Part shown: positions 1 through 7,995 of the stretch, one piece after another | Position numbering within the stretch: position 1 is the stretch's first letter | Layout: the number at the start of each line of letters is the position of its first letter | Assembly: GCF_016746085.1 (NCBI RefSeq) | Contig: NZ_JAERTZ010000028.1 | Coordinates: 1 to 64,000, forward strand | DNA length: 64,000 nt | Source of the DNA: Zobellella iuensis | GTDB lineage: Bacteria; Pseudomonadota; Gammaproteobacteria; Enterobacterales; Aeromonadaceae | Direction: 5' to 3' | Translations under genes and position numbers: made by a program | The notes under the pieces: model-generated | Seen by the model: the letters and a program-made list of their open reading frames with translations, nothing else | The model's database searches: none | What the model was told of the DNA's origin: nothing

Positions 1-101
1 CTTGCAGGTCGAGAACGAGAATTTCATCAGGCAGAAAATTGCTCCTGCATTTTCTGCATGCCCGCCCTCCCTGGCGGTCAGCTTTTCCGGATACCAGTTT
101 A
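1..101 (+). other. rRNA operon spacer upstream of 5S
   Basis: Precedes the 5S gene and carries no coding signal. It contains a perfect 9-bp stem (GCAGAAAAT at 31-39 with ATTTTCTGC at 49-57), probably a pre-rRNA processing hairpin between 23S and 5S. The 23S gene itself would lie to the left of the window. Confidence 0.7.
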
Positions 102-220
102 TGCCTGGCGGCGATAGCGTTGTGGTCCCACCTGACCCCATGCCGAACTCAGAAGTGAAACGCACCCGCGCCGATGATAGTGTGGCAGCTGCCATGTGAA
201 AGTAGGTCACTGCCAGGCAC
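102..220 (+). rRNA. rrf: 5S ribosomal RNA
   Basis: About 119 bases that begin TGCCTGGCGG and close with the complementary TGCCAGGCA. The conserved 5S core (TCCCACCTGACCCCATGCC, then AACTCAGAAGTGAAACGC) is present. It is the distal gene of an rRNA operon truncated by the window edge and is followed 30 bases later by tRNA-Asp, a common gammaproteobacterial arrangement. Ends are accurate to a base or two. Confidence 0.96.
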
Positions 221-250
221 CCAATTAGTTACTGACTAAGACGCTTTTGC

Positions 251-327
251 GGAGCGGTAGTTCAGTTGGTTAGAATACCGGCCTGTCACGCCGGGGGTCG
301 CGGGTTCGAGCCCCGTCCGCTCCGCCA
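251..327 (+). tRNA. tRNA-Asp (GTC)
   Basis: Seventy-seven bases with a full cloverleaf: acceptor GGAGCGG pairing with CCGCTCC, encoded CCA end, anticodon GTC at 285-287, and T-loop GGTTCGAGCC. It is cotranscribed with the upstream 5S gene. Confidence 0.97.
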
Positions 328-333
328 TTACAC

Positions 334-363
334 AAAACCCCAGCAGAGATGCTGGGGTTTTTT
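334..363 (+). terminator. Terminator of the rRNA/tRNA-Asp operon
   Basis: A 12-bp perfect stem (AAAACCCCAGCA with TGCTGGGGTTTT) around a GAGA loop, running into a T tract. It ends the rRNA transcription unit. Confidence 0.92.
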
Positions 364-587
364 CGTATGGGCTGCGCTACTCTTCACAATCCCGGGATGG
401 CTGCCGGGGTTTTGCGACCATATCAAATTTCTGCCGACAGGCCGGGGAGCAAACATCCCCGGGCCAATCAGTCCCAGAACTCCCTTCCTTCGAAATTTTC
501 CGACATGGTCTGGCTTTGATATCAATAACGCCGTGCACAGCCGTTATAAAATTCCGTACAATGCCTGCCTTATTACAAGGGGGGCTT
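364..587. other. Intergenic region before lpxT
   Basis: No gene seen. A GC-rich hairpin at about 442-462 (CCGGGGA/TCCCCGG) lacks a T tract. A possible -10 (TATAAA at 545-550) precedes lpxT, without a convincing -35. Confidence 0.4.
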
Positions 588-1286
588 ATGCCGATTCAAT
601 GCAATAAACTGATCCTATGGAACCTGCTGGCGGTGGCTGTTTTCGCCAGTTGGTACTGGTTGCCGGGTCATGGTTTCTGGTTCCATATCGACAGTGCGGT
701 TTTTTATTATTTCAATGACAAGCTGGGCGAAAGTCAGGCCTGGGTCAATGTCGTGGCCGTTGCCAATAACAGGGCATTCGATGGCGTCGCCCTGCTGGCC
801 ATGGGACTGGTGTATTACAGCTATTACCGGAAAGCGGGGGCGGAGCAAAGGCGACAGCTGCTGATTATCGGCTTTCTGATGTTGTTGACCGCCGTGGGGC
901 TGAACCAGTTGGGTCGAGCCATCCCCGTCGACCGACCCAGCCCGACCCTGACCTTCGACAACATTCACCGGCTGACCGAGCTGGCCGGCTTCAAGACCAA
1001 GGACTCTTCCGGCGACAGTTTTCCCGGTGATCATGGCCTGATGCTGATGATCTACACCGCCTTTGTCTGGCGCTATCTGTCCTGGAAGGCGGGCCTCTGG
1101 GGCTGCCTGTTCGTGGTGGTGTTTTCCGCCCCCAGGGTGATGGGTGGTGCCCACTGGTGGACCGATATCTATGTCGGTGCCTTGGCGGTGGCGGCCTTCG
1201 GCCTGGCCTGGCTGCTGCAGACCGGCCTGATGGATGCGGCCATCGCCTGGCTGGACCGAAAACTCCCCCGCCTCAAGCGCGCCTGA
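588..1286 (+). CDS. lpxT: Lipid A 1-diphosphate synthase, PAP2 family
   Basis: Inner-membrane phosphotransferase of 232 residues resembling E. coli LpxT (YeiU), which transfers phosphate from undecaprenyl diphosphate to the 1-phosphate of lipid A on the periplasmic face. Visible PAP2 signature elements are RP at 116-117, SFPGDH at 144-149 and RVMGGAHWWTD from residue 183. The LpxT-specific block NNRAFDG near residue 60 and LTAVGLNQLG near 100 match the E. coli protein closely. Several hydrophobic segments are consistent with a polytopic protein. The ATG at 588 follows a strong purine-rich ribosome site (AAGGGGGG); an upstream in-frame ATG at 516 would add non-homologous sequence. It is convergent with the next gene, separated by one base. 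Confidence 0.88.
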   Translation: MPIQCNKLILWNLLAVAVFASWYWLPGHGFWFHIDSAVFYYFNDKLGESQAWVNVVAVANNRAFDGVALLAMGLVYYSYYRKAGAEQRRQLLIIGFLMLLTAVGLNQLGRAIPVDRPSPTLTFDNIHRLTELAGFKTKDSSGDSFPGDHGLMLMIYTAFVWRYLSWKAGLWGCLFVVVFSAPRVMGGAHWWTDIYVGALAVAAFGLAWLLQTGLMDAAIAWLDRKLPRLKRA

Positions 1287-1287
1287 A

Positions 1288-2187
1288 CTACTGCTGTTGA
1301 AACAGGGCCGGGATCTGGCGGATGAGCCAGCTCTTGGCCTTGCCCATGGCATCCCGCCGCCAGGCCAGCACCACGTCCGTGGTTTCCCGGCAACTGGTCG
1401 AGACTTCCTTCAACTCGCCCTTTTCCAGCATGTCGCCCAGCCAGGACAGGGGGACCGACGAGATCCCGAGCCCGGCCTTGACCGCGGTGATCTTGTCCTG
1501 CATGGTGCTGACGGTCAGCCGAGACTGCTTGTCGAACAGGCGGAAGGTCAGCGGTGGCTTGAAACGGGCGGTGTCGGCGACGGCGATGGCCCGGTAGCGG
1601 CTGAGCACTTCCTCGGTCAGTGGACCGGTTTCCTGATGAATGGGGTGATCCGGATGGGCCACATAGACGAAGGTTTCCTGATAGAGAAACTGGGTCTTGA
1701 TGCCCGGGCTCATCACCGCGTCTTCGCGCAGGGGAGTGATGGCCAGATCGGCACGGCCGGTTTCCAGGGCTTCCCAGGTACCGGCCAGTACCTCGTGGGC
1801 CAGTTTGATGTCGGTCTCGGTCTGGCGGGAGAGGGCATCCAGCACCGGAAACAGCCGCTCGCTGGGCATGATGGCGTCCACGGCCAGGGTGATGCGGGTT
1901 TCCCAGCCCCGCTCCAGGGCCCGGGCATCCTCCACCAATTGGGTGGCGGCATGCAGCAACTGGCGGCCGCGCTCCAGCAGCAGCCGGCCTACCGGGGTGA
2001 ACTGGGTTTTATGGCCGGATCTATCGAACAGCGCCAGATCCAGCTCGTCTTCCAGCTTCTGGATGGTGTAACTGAGCGCGGAGGGAACCTTGCCCAGCTC
2101 GTCGGCGGCGGCGGCAAAGCTGCCCCGGCGCTCGATGGCATCCAGCACCCGCAGGGCCTCCAGGGTCAGGGCTTTTTCTCTAGACAT
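1288..2187 (-). CDS. LysR-family regulator, YhaJ-like
   Basis: A 299-residue LysR-type transcriptional regulator. The N-terminal winged helix-turn-helix (residues about 8-65, with RRGSFAAAADELGKVPSALS) is followed by a periplasmic-binding-protein-like effector domain. Several blocks match E. coli YhaJ, including FDRSGHKTQFTPVGR, ERGWET, IAVADTAR and AWRRDSMG-like AWRRDAMG near the C terminus. The ligand is unknown. It is read away from the AEC permease 69 bases further on; a link between the two is a guess from position only. Confidence 0.85.
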   Translation of the reverse strand: MSREKALTLEALRVLDAIERRGSFAAAADELGKVPSALSYTIQKLEDELDLALFDRSGHKTQFTPVGRLLLERGRQLLHAATQLVEDARALERGWETRITLAVDAIMPSERLFPVLDALSRQTETDIKLAHEVLAGTWEALETGRADLAITPLREDAVMSPGIKTQFLYQETFVYVAHPDHPIHQETGPLTEEVLSRYRAIAVADTARFKPPLTFRLFDKQSRLTVSTMQDKITAVKAGLGISSVPLSWLGDMLEKGELKEVSTSCRETTDVVLAWRRDAMGKAKSWLIRQIPALFQQQ

Positions 2188-2256
2188 AACTCGTTATCAG
2201 GCAATTGAGATTCGTCCACAATAACGCAGCCGCCTGGCGGTTGCACCCATCCGCCG

Positions 2257-3213
2257 CTAAAACCAGCCCAGCCCCTTCAACAGGGCGGCCCCCAGGCTGG
2301 TACTCAGCAGGGAGCCGAGCGTGGTGACGGCGATAATGTTGGCTGCCAGCACGGCGTTGCCCCCCATGGCACGTACCATGACATAGCTGGCGGCGGCGGT
2401 GGGGGAGGCGTTGATCAGAAACAGCATGGTCAGCTCGGCCCCACGAAAACCGACCAGGTAACCGCCCAGGGTGATCAGGCCGGGAATGGCCAGCAACCGC
2501 AGCAATGCTACGGGGGGAAGCAGGCCGGTTTCTTCCTGTCCCCGCTTCAGGCTCAGGGTGGCCCCGGTGCAGAGCAGTGCCACCGGTAGTGTCATCTGGG
2601 CCAGATAGTGGCCGGTTTTCATCAGTACTGCCGGCACCTGCCAGTCACTGGCGGCGAAGGGCAGGGCCGCGACTATGCCGATAATCAGCGGATTTTTGGC
2701 GATGTCCTTGAGGATTTTGCCCGGTTGCAGGCCTTTGTCCTGACTCAGGCTGCGGTTCAGGGTAACCACCGCCAGGATATTGAAGAGGATGGTGAGGCAG
2801 GCCACATACATGGCGACGGACGCCACCCCTTGGGAGCCGTAGGCGTTGTTGACATAGGCCAGGCCGATAATGCCCATGTTGGCGCGAAAGGCACCCTGCA
2901 CCAGTATGCCGCGCAGCCGTTTGTCGGGTGTCAGGCGGCTGGCCAGCAGCTCCAGCAGCACAAAGGCCACCAGGGTGGCGCCGATGCCGTAGAGGATAAG
3001 CGAAGGGCTGGCCATCTGGCTGAAGTCGGTCTGGGCGATGCTGGTGAACAGCAGCATGGGCAGGGCGACATTGAATACCAGCTTACTGGCACCGTCGATA
3101 AAGCCTTCGTTCATCATCTGGGTGCGGCGCAGGCCGATGCCGAGCAGCAGCATCAGGCAGATGGGGCCGGTAATGGAAAGGGAAAACAGCAGACTGTTGA
3201 TTAGCTCGTTCAT
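2257..3213 (-). CDS. AEC-family transporter (auxin efflux carrier type)
   Basis: Integral membrane permease of about 318 residues with roughly ten hydrophobic segments and the family features GIGLRR near the N terminus, FNVALPMLLF and the conserved C-terminal SPTAAASYVMVRAMGG. The family exports or takes up small organic acids or amino acids (malonate, auxin-like compounds), and the substrate cannot be told from sequence. I chose the ATG at 3213 because the longer frame to 3333 adds 40 residues without transporter character. The ribosome site there is weak. Confidence 0.8.
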   Translation of the reverse strand: MNELINSLLFSLSITGPICLMLLLGIGLRRTQMMNEGFIDGASKLVFNVALPMLLFTSIAQTDFSQMASPSLILYGIGATLVAFVLLELLASRLTPDKRLRGILVQGAFRANMGIIGLAYVNNAYGSQGVASVAMYVACLTILFNILAVVTLNRSLSQDKGLQPGKILKDIAKNPLIIGIVAALPFAASDWQVPAVLMKTGHYLAQMTLPVALLCTGATLSLKRGQEETGLLPPVALLRLLAIPGLITLGGYLVGFRGAELTMLFLINASPTAAASYVMVRAMGGNAVLAANIIAVTTLGSLLSTSLGAALLKGLGWF

Positions 3214-3301
3214 GGATATCGGAATTGGCAGGGGGAATTCAAGCATGCCGTGAGCAGGGGAACAGAGCAATAGCTCAGTGTGCTGGCGGCAGTCTATAAA
3301 T

Positions 3302-3332
3302 GGAAAAAGGCGCCATGATGCGCCTTTTTCCA
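3302..3332 (-). terminator. Bidirectional terminator after rnk
   Basis: Near-perfect inverted repeat AAAAAGGCGC/GCGCCTTTTT around CATGAT, with A and T tracts on both sides. It sits directly after the rnk stop codon and before the AEC permease start. Confidence 0.88.
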
Positions 3333-3333
3333 T

Positions 3334-3741
3334 TTATGACTGATAATCGCCCGCCCGCTCCGGCTGGTAGTCGACGGCGGTGATGGTGACCTGCAGCGTC
3401 TTGCCGTTGGGTCCGGGCCATTCGATGCTCTGGCCAACGGCCAACCCCAGCAAGGCGCTGCCGATGGGGGCCAGTACCGAAATTTTATCCTTGGCGCCGT
3501 CCATATCGCGCGGATAGGACAGGGTCTTGGTAAAGGTGTCATTCGTGTTATCCATGGTGAACCGTATGGTGGAGTTCATGGTCACGATATTGTCCGGTAC
3601 TGCGTTCGGTTCGACCACATGGGCGCGATCCAGTTCGTCTTCCAACCGTCTCAGGGCCGGAGAGTCGGGCTGGTTTTCGAGCAGGGCTTCAAGCCGGGCC
3701 AGATCCAGGGTGGAAATAGTAATAGGCGGCAACTGGGCCAT
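3334..3741 (-). CDS. rnk: Regulator of nucleoside diphosphate kinase Rnk
   Basis: A 135-residue homologue of E. coli Rnk, a RNA polymerase-binding protein of the GreA/GreB-like fold that influences nucleoside diphosphate kinase levels. The C-terminal half has the GreA-type FKBP-like domain (ISVLAPIGSALLGLAVGQ, then IEWPGP). The start at 3741 follows a textbook GGAGG seven bases upstream; the longer frame to 3810 is leader. It is unusual in having a strong minus-strand intrinsic terminator just upstream of the ribosome site, listed separately. Confidence 0.9.
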   Translation of the reverse strand: MAQLPPITISTLDLARLEALLENQPDSPALRRLEDELDRAHVVEPNAVPDNIVTMNSTIRFTMDNTNDTFTKTLSYPRDMDGAKDKISVLAPIGSALLGLAVGQSIEWPGPNGKTLQVTITAVDYQPERAGDYQS

Positions 3742-3753
3742 ATCAACCTCCAT

Positions 3754-3785
3754 AAAAAAGCAGGCAACGCCAAAAGCGCTGCCTG
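3754..3785 (-). terminator. Terminator or attenuator in the rnk leader
   Basis: Read on the minus strand, CAGGCAGCGC pairs with GCGTTGCCTG (ten pairs, one G-U) around TTTTG, followed by CTTTTTT. The T tract ends about ten bases before the rnk Shine-Dalgarno, and the nearest -10-like element (TATATC, about 3803-3808) lies just upstream, so the hairpin would form at the very start of the transcript. Confidence 0.65.
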
Positions 3786-3895
3786 AACCGATGCTTAAGA
3801 TATACCCCAAGCCGGTTACTTAAGCCAGCCTTGTAGTTAGCAATTTGTTGGGAACGGCACGAAATTGCCATCCATCGGTTAATTTTGCTGGCGAC

Positions 3896-3909
3896 TTTGC
3901 GTTAAATCA
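3896..3909 (+). promoter_or_regulatory. Candidate FNR box upstream of ompW
   Basis: TTGCG-TTAA-ATCAA matches the FNR consensus TTGAT-N4-ATCAA at 8 of 10 specified positions. E. coli ompW is known to respond to FNR, which makes the placement 75 bases before the ompW start plausible. Confidence 0.45.
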
Positions 3910-3983
3910 AAAAAGCCCTGTGCTTTGTAGGGCAAACTGCCCGCCAGATATCCTACATACCTCGAAAGAAATAAGGACAGAGC

Positions 3984-4592
3984 ATGAAAAAACTTTCCCT
4001 GCTGGTTGCCGCTGCATTAATGGTCCCTGTCGCCCATGCCCACCAGGCCGGTGATATCCTGGTACGGGGCGGTGCCGCCACCGTCAGCCCCAACAGCAGT
4101 GGTGATGATGTTTTGAATACCGGCCACCTCGATGCCGATACCAACACTCAGCTCGGTCTGACCCTGTCCTATATGCTCACCGATAACTGGGGTGTTGAGC
4201 TGCTGGCTGCCACTCCGTTCTCTCATTCCGTCAGTACCGCCGGGCTGGGTGAGGTCGCCAAGATAAAACACCTGCCGCCGACCCTGATGGGTCAGTATTA
4301 TTTCGGCAATGCCCAGAGCAAGCTACGTCCCTACGTCGGTGCCGGTATCAACTACACGACGTTCTTTGATGAAAAAGGCCGTGGTGCCCTGGACGGGACC
4401 AGTGTAAAGCTCGACGATTCCTGGGGCCTGGCGGTTCAGGCCGGCTTGGATGTGAAGGTTGCTGAAAACTGGTTTGTCAATGCGTCCGCCTGGTATATCG
4501 ATATCGATACCGATGTGGAAACTGCGGTCGGAACCTTTAAAACCGATATCGATCCCATGGTGCTGATGGTGGGCGTGGGTTACCGTTTCTAG
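3984..4592 (+). CDS. ompW: Outer membrane protein OmpW
   Basis: A 202-residue eight-stranded beta-barrel porin of the OmpW family. It has a signal peptide ending near AHA (residue about 19), then GDILVRGGAATVSP, the typical mature N terminus, then the barrel segments LGLTLSYMLTDNWGVELLAATPF, GQYYFG and RPYVGAGINYTTFF, and a terminal phenylalanine (GVGYRF) for BAM-mediated insertion. OmpW forms a hydrophobic channel. It has a good ribosome site (AAGGAC) and its own terminator. A possible FNR site upstream suggests oxygen control. Confidence 0.93.
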   Translation: MKKLSLLVAAALMVPVAHAHQAGDILVRGGAATVSPNSSGDDVLNTGHLDADTNTQLGLTLSYMLTDNWGVELLAATPFSHSVSTAGLGEVAKIKHLPPTLMGQYYFGNAQSKLRPYVGAGINYTTFFDEKGRGALDGTSVKLDDSWGLAVQAGLDVKVAENWFVNASAWYIDIDTDVETAVGTFKTDIDPMVLMVGVGYRF

Positions 4593-4638
4593 TTGTTTTG
4601 CAATGTGGGTTGAGAGGTTTTAAACCTCGGCAGTGTTT

Positions 4639-4664
4639 GGGCAGACTAAGTCTGCCCTTTTTTT
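4639..4664 (+). terminator. Terminator of ompW
   Basis: GGGCAGACTAAGTCTGCCC is a nearly continuous inverted repeat followed by seven T residues. Confidence 0.9.
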
Positions 4665-4678
4665 ATGGCTGGAAAAGA

Positions 4679-5902
4679 TCAGGCGATGGCGGCGGGCAGT
4701 GCCACCTGCTCTTTCACCTTGTCGACGATATAGCCGCCGATGGGAATGGCGGAGGTGGCCGCCGGCGAGGGGGCGTTGCAGACGTTGATGGTGCGCTTGG
4801 TGTTGACGAACAGGAAGTCGTCCACCAGCCGGCCGTCCTTCGACACCGCCTGGGCGCGGATGCCGGCCGGGTAGGGCAGCAGATCGCTCACCTGCAGGCC
4901 GGGGCAGTACTTGCGCACCAGCTCCAGGTAGCCGGCCTTGTTGAGCGAGTTCTTCATTTCCATCAGCCCCGGCTTCAGGTTTTTCAGCAGTACCTTGAGG
5001 ATGCCCGGATAGGTGAACATCTCCAGAGTGTCTTTCAGGGAGATGTCGCTCTTGTTGTAGCCCTCCCGCTTGAACGCCAGTACCGCATTGGGGCCCACGG
5101 TGACGGTGCCGTCGATCATCCGGGTCAGGTGCACCCCGAGGAAGGGCATGTCGGGATCCGGGATGGGGTAGATCAGGTGGTTCACTATCTGGTTGTGTTC
5201 GGGCTTGAGCAGGTAGTATTCACCGCGGAAGGGGCAGATCTTGAACTCGGGCTCGACGCCTAGCATGCGCACCACCCGATCCGCCATCAGGCCGGAGCAG
5301 GATACCAGGTACTTGCCCTGGAACTCGCCCTGGCTGGTTTGCACCACCACCCGGGTGGTTTCCTCCTGCAGTCCGGTCACCTCGGCGTGGTAGCGGATCT
5401 CTCCGCCCAGACGCTCGAATTCCCGCCCCATGGCGGCGGTCACCTGCTTGTAGTTGACGATGCCGCTGGAGGGGACGAAGATGCCGCCCAGGCCGGTGAT
5501 ATTGGGCTCGCGTTCCTTCAGCTCGGCGGCATTCAGCCAGTAGCGCTCCAGGCCGTTGGCTTCGCTCCTGTCCCACAGCGCCTTCATCCGCTCCATTTCC
5601 AGTTCGTTGGTGGCTACCAGCAGCTTGCCGCATTCGTCATAGGGAATGGCGTGCTCCTGGCAGAATGCCTTGGTGGCGATATTGCCCTCCAGGCAGAATT
5701 TGGCCTTGAGGCTGCCCGGGGTATAGTAGACCCCGGCGTGGATCACGCCGCTGTTGTGGCCGGTCTGGTGTTGGGCCGGGCCGGATTCCTTCTCCAGCAA
5801 CAGCATCCTGCTGTCCGGATAGGCTTTTTTCAGCTGCCAGGCGGTCGACATGCCGACGATGCCGCCGCCGATAATGATGAAATCAAACACTGCTCTGTTC
5901 AC
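4679..5902 (-). CDS. lhgO: L-2-hydroxyglutarate oxidase/dehydrogenase
   Basis: FAD enzyme of about 407 residues oxidising L-2-hydroxyglutarate to 2-oxoglutarate at the membrane and passing electrons to the quinone pool (known for E. coli LhgO/YgaF). Visible are the Rossmann FAD motif IIIGGGIVGMSTAWQL at residues about 9-24, HNSGVIHAGVYY and the C-terminal PSPAATSAIPIGGYIVD. It is second in an operon with glaH, 96 bases apart. Start choice is open: the frame opens with GTG at 5902, but an AGGTGA Shine-Dalgarno lies nine bases before an in-frame GTG at 5890, which may be the true start. Confidence 0.93.
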   Translation of the reverse strand: MNRAVFDFIIIGGGIVGMSTAWQLKKAYPDSRMLLLEKESGPAQHQTGHNSGVIHAGVYYTPGSLKAKFCLEGNIATKAFCQEHAIPYDECGKLLVATNELEMERMKALWDRSEANGLERYWLNAAELKEREPNITGLGGIFVPSSGIVNYKQVTAAMGREFERLGGEIRYHAEVTGLQEETTRVVVQTSQGEFQGKYLVSCSGLMADRVVRMLGVEPEFKICPFRGEYYLLKPEHNQIVNHLIYPIPDPDMPFLGVHLTRMIDGTVTVGPNAVLAFKREGYNKSDISLKDTLEMFTYPGILKVLLKNLKPGLMEMKNSLNKAGYLELVRKYCPGLQVSDLLPYPAGIRAQAVSKDGRLVDDFLFVNTKRTINVCNAPSPAATSAIPIGGYIVDKVKEQVALPAAIA

Positions 5903-5998
5903 CTGTATGTTAGAGAGGCGAAAGCCGGAGTCTGGCCCCGGCGTCTCTTGTTCTTATGACTTAAAGGTGCCGCGCCCGGCGATGCCCTGTCAAAGTCT

Positions 5999-6967
5999 TT
6001 AGCCCTGGTTGGGGTTTTTCAGGGTCTTGGCGTGGGTAAAGTAGCCACGTTGGCGCATCAGCTCCCGGCGCAGGCCTTCATGGGCGATGAATTTGTCACG
6101 GCCATGCAGCCAGAAGTGGTTGTTGATCAGCAGGAAGGAGCCGGTGGGCACTCGCACCGACAGTTTGCGGGCGCTGCGCTCCAGGGCCTCGGACAGATCC
6201 GCCAGCCAGACCCCTTCCTCGAAGTTCTTAGGCTGCACGAACTGGTCGATATAGGCCATGATCGGCTGGCCGCTGCAGTCGGTGTCGAACACCGCGTGGT
6301 ACACGTCCTTGGTGGTGTTCTTGCTGGGCGGCGCCGCCCAGCGCATCACCCGGCGGGCCATGGGGTTGGCGTAGAAGCGCTCCAGGTGCTCCCAGTCGTC
6401 CAGGTGCAGCAGCAGGGAGTTGCCGCCTTCCATGTTCTGCTCGTCGATCTTCAGCATCAGCACATAATCGGTGTCCTGCTCGACGAAGGTACCGTCGTTG
6501 TGCAGCTCCATCACCCGGTGGGCCTGACGCAGGTAGCTGTCGGAGTTGTCCTGGTTCTGCACCACGAAACGGGCGTAGTACTGGCCGCTCATGGCATCGT
6601 AGTTGGAGCGGCCGAACAGGTGGGCCACGGCGGTGGTGAACTTGACCATGTCTTCCGCCTGCGCAACCTGGTCCAGCCCTTCCGGGGTGATCAGCAGGGC
6701 GCCGGTGTCGCGATCCACCAGGGTATTGACCAGCAGGGGCTGCAGCGCCTGACCACAGAGGTCGTTCAGCAGCTTGGCCACGCGAAAGCGCAGGAAGGAC
6801 TTGTACTCCAGCGCCTGTACCGGCCATTCGGCGGTGGCGTCGAGGAAGGCCTTGACGGTCTGCGCATCGAAGCGCAGTTCCAGCAGGCGCTCGGACTGGG
6901 CGGAAGGGGCCAGGCTGAAGCCCTGGTATTTGTGATTGACGAAATCGGCGGTGGCAACGTTGGACAT
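5999..6967 (-). CDS. glaH: Glutarate 2-hydroxylase (Fe(II)/2-oxoglutarate dioxygenase)
   Basis: A 322-residue homologue of E. coli GlaH (CsiD), which converts glutarate to L-2-hydroxyglutarate using 2-oxoglutarate and O2. The metal triad is visible as H and D in ELHNDGTF and the distal H in [12 protein letters not shown]. The arginine in the C-terminal [13 protein letters not shown] fits the co-substrate-binding position. It is first in the glaH-lhgO operon: its product is the substrate of the next enzyme. A GGAAG ribosome site precedes the ATG. The usual downstream gabDTP genes of E. coli are not here. Confidence 0.94.
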   Translation of the reverse strand: MSNVATADFVNHKYQGFSLAPSAQSERLLELRFDAQTVKAFLDATAEWPVQALEYKSFLRFRVAKLLNDLCGQALQPLLVNTLVDRDTGALLITPEGLDQVAQAEDMVKFTTAVAHLFGRSNYDAMSGQYYARFVVQNQDNSDSYLRQAHRVMELHNDGTFVEQDTDYVLMLKIDEQNMEGGNSLLLHLDDWEHLERFYANPMARRVMRWAAPPSKNTTKDVYHAVFDTDCSGQPIMAYIDQFVQPKNFEEGVWLADLSEALERSARKLSVRVPTGSFLLINNHFWLHGRDKFIAHEGLRRELMRQRGYFTHAKTLKNPNQG

Positions 6968-7028
6968 GATGGCTTCCTTGTTATTTCACGTGGTGTAGGT
7001 CAAAGCGGCTTAATGTCGCCGTATATTT

Positions 7029-7044
7029 AAAATGTCGACATTTT
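7029..7044. promoter_or_regulatory. Candidate GlaR operator
   Basis: A perfect 16-bp palindrome, AAAATGTCGACATTTT, lies between glaH and glaR. Each strand reads ATGT-N5-TTTT, which agrees with the target pattern reported for E. coli GlaR/CsiR (from memory). A partial copy, AATGTCG, lies 19 bases upstream at 7012. Confidence 0.6.
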
Positions 7045-7116
7045 TGATTTTTGTCAATAAATGGTGCTGATTTTATGATCACCGTTGCAATTTCGTTATA
7101 ATGGCGGGACGAAACT

Positions 7117-7821
7117 ATGCAGGAACTGAGCATGAACAACCTCGATGCACCCCGGGAGAACCTGGCGCGGACGGCCTACCAGCAACTGAAGCAGGACATC
7201 ATCCGCAGTCACTTCGGCCCCGGCGAAAAGCTGCTGATGAGCACCCTCAAGAACCGCTACGGCCTGGGCGTGAGCCCGTTGCGGGAGGCGCTGTCGCAAC
7301 TGGTGTCGGAACGGCTGGTCACCGCCGAGAGCCAGCGCGGCTTTCGGGTCAGCCCCATGTCGGTGGCGGAACTGAAGGATATCTACGACGCCCGCGGCCA
7401 GCTCGAGGGGCTGGTGGTGGAGCTGGCCATGGCCCGGGGCGACGATCTCTGGGAGGCGGGGGTGGTGGCGGCCCACCATGCCCTGGCCAAGGTGACCCAC
7501 CTCGAATCGGTGGAGGAGCAGCTCAACCAGTGGGACAGCCGCCACCAGGCCTTTCACAACGCTGTGGCCGCCGGCTGCCGTTCACCCCAGTTGTTGGTGG
7601 TGCGCCAGACCCTGATGGATCAGGCGGCCCGTTATCGCTACCTGTGGCTGAAGCGTACCGTGTTCAGCGAGCAGGCGCTGGCGGAAAAGCAGCGGGAGCA
7701 CCAGGCCCTGCTCGAAGCCATACTGGCGCGCAAGCCCCAGGCTGTGGCCATGATGCGCGAACACCTGCACAGCCCCATCGCCATCATCACCCAGGTGCTG
7801 GCCGAACAGGGCGTGCGCTGA
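7117..7821 (+). CDS. glaR: GntR/FCD-family repressor of glutarate catabolism
   Basis: A 234-residue regulator with an N-terminal winged HTH (LKQDIIRSHFGPGEKLLMSTLKNRYGLGVSPLREALSQL) and an FCD effector domain whose metal or ligand histidines are seen in DSRHQAFHNA and MMREHLHSPI. It matches E. coli GlaR (CsiR) through most of its length, including SQLVSERLVT and AARYRYLWLKRTV. In E. coli GlaR represses glaH and is released by glutarate. It is divergent from glaH here, so it likely binds the shared 149-bp promoter region. MNNL at 7132 is an alternative start. Confidence 0.9.
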   Translation: MQELSMNNLDAPRENLARTAYQQLKQDIIRSHFGPGEKLLMSTLKNRYGLGVSPLREALSQLVSERLVTAESQRGFRVSPMSVAELKDIYDARGQLEGLVVELAMARGDDLWEAGVVAAHHALAKVTHLESVEEQLNQWDSRHQAFHNAVAAGCRSPQLLVVRQTLMDQAARYRYLWLKRTVFSEQALAEKQREHQALLEAILARKPQAVAMMREHLHSPIAIITQVLAEQGVR

Positions 7822-7827
7822 GTTTTT

Positions 7828-7857
7828 CGGGATCGGGCTGCCCGATCCCGCCTTTTC
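7828..7857 (+). terminator. Terminator of glaR
   Basis: Ten-base arms CGGGATCGGG and CCCGATCCCG around CTG, followed by CCTTTTCC. Confidence 0.8.
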
Positions 7858-7995
7858 CTGTCTGACCTTATCCTCGCTTCTCATCGCCTTGCTGCAGTCA
7901 TAAAGCCCGCCAAAAAGGACCTCGATCTTCCATATATGCTTTTAAGTGATAATAAAGTAGTTCTTATCACTTTTTTAAAAGAAGCCCTTGTATCT

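Noticed and set aside
2..199. A 65-codon frame at the window start
   Set aside because: It lies over the rRNA spacer and 5S gene.
442..462. A GC-rich hairpin before lpxT
   Set aside because: No T tract, no transcript upstream after the rRNA terminator. Probably chance in GC-rich DNA.
3909..3933. A minus-strand terminator-like hairpin (GCCCT/AGGGC plus T run) between ompW and rnk
   Set aside because: Short stem with a nine-base loop and no evident transcript to end. Could matter for antisense RNA but is too weak to list.
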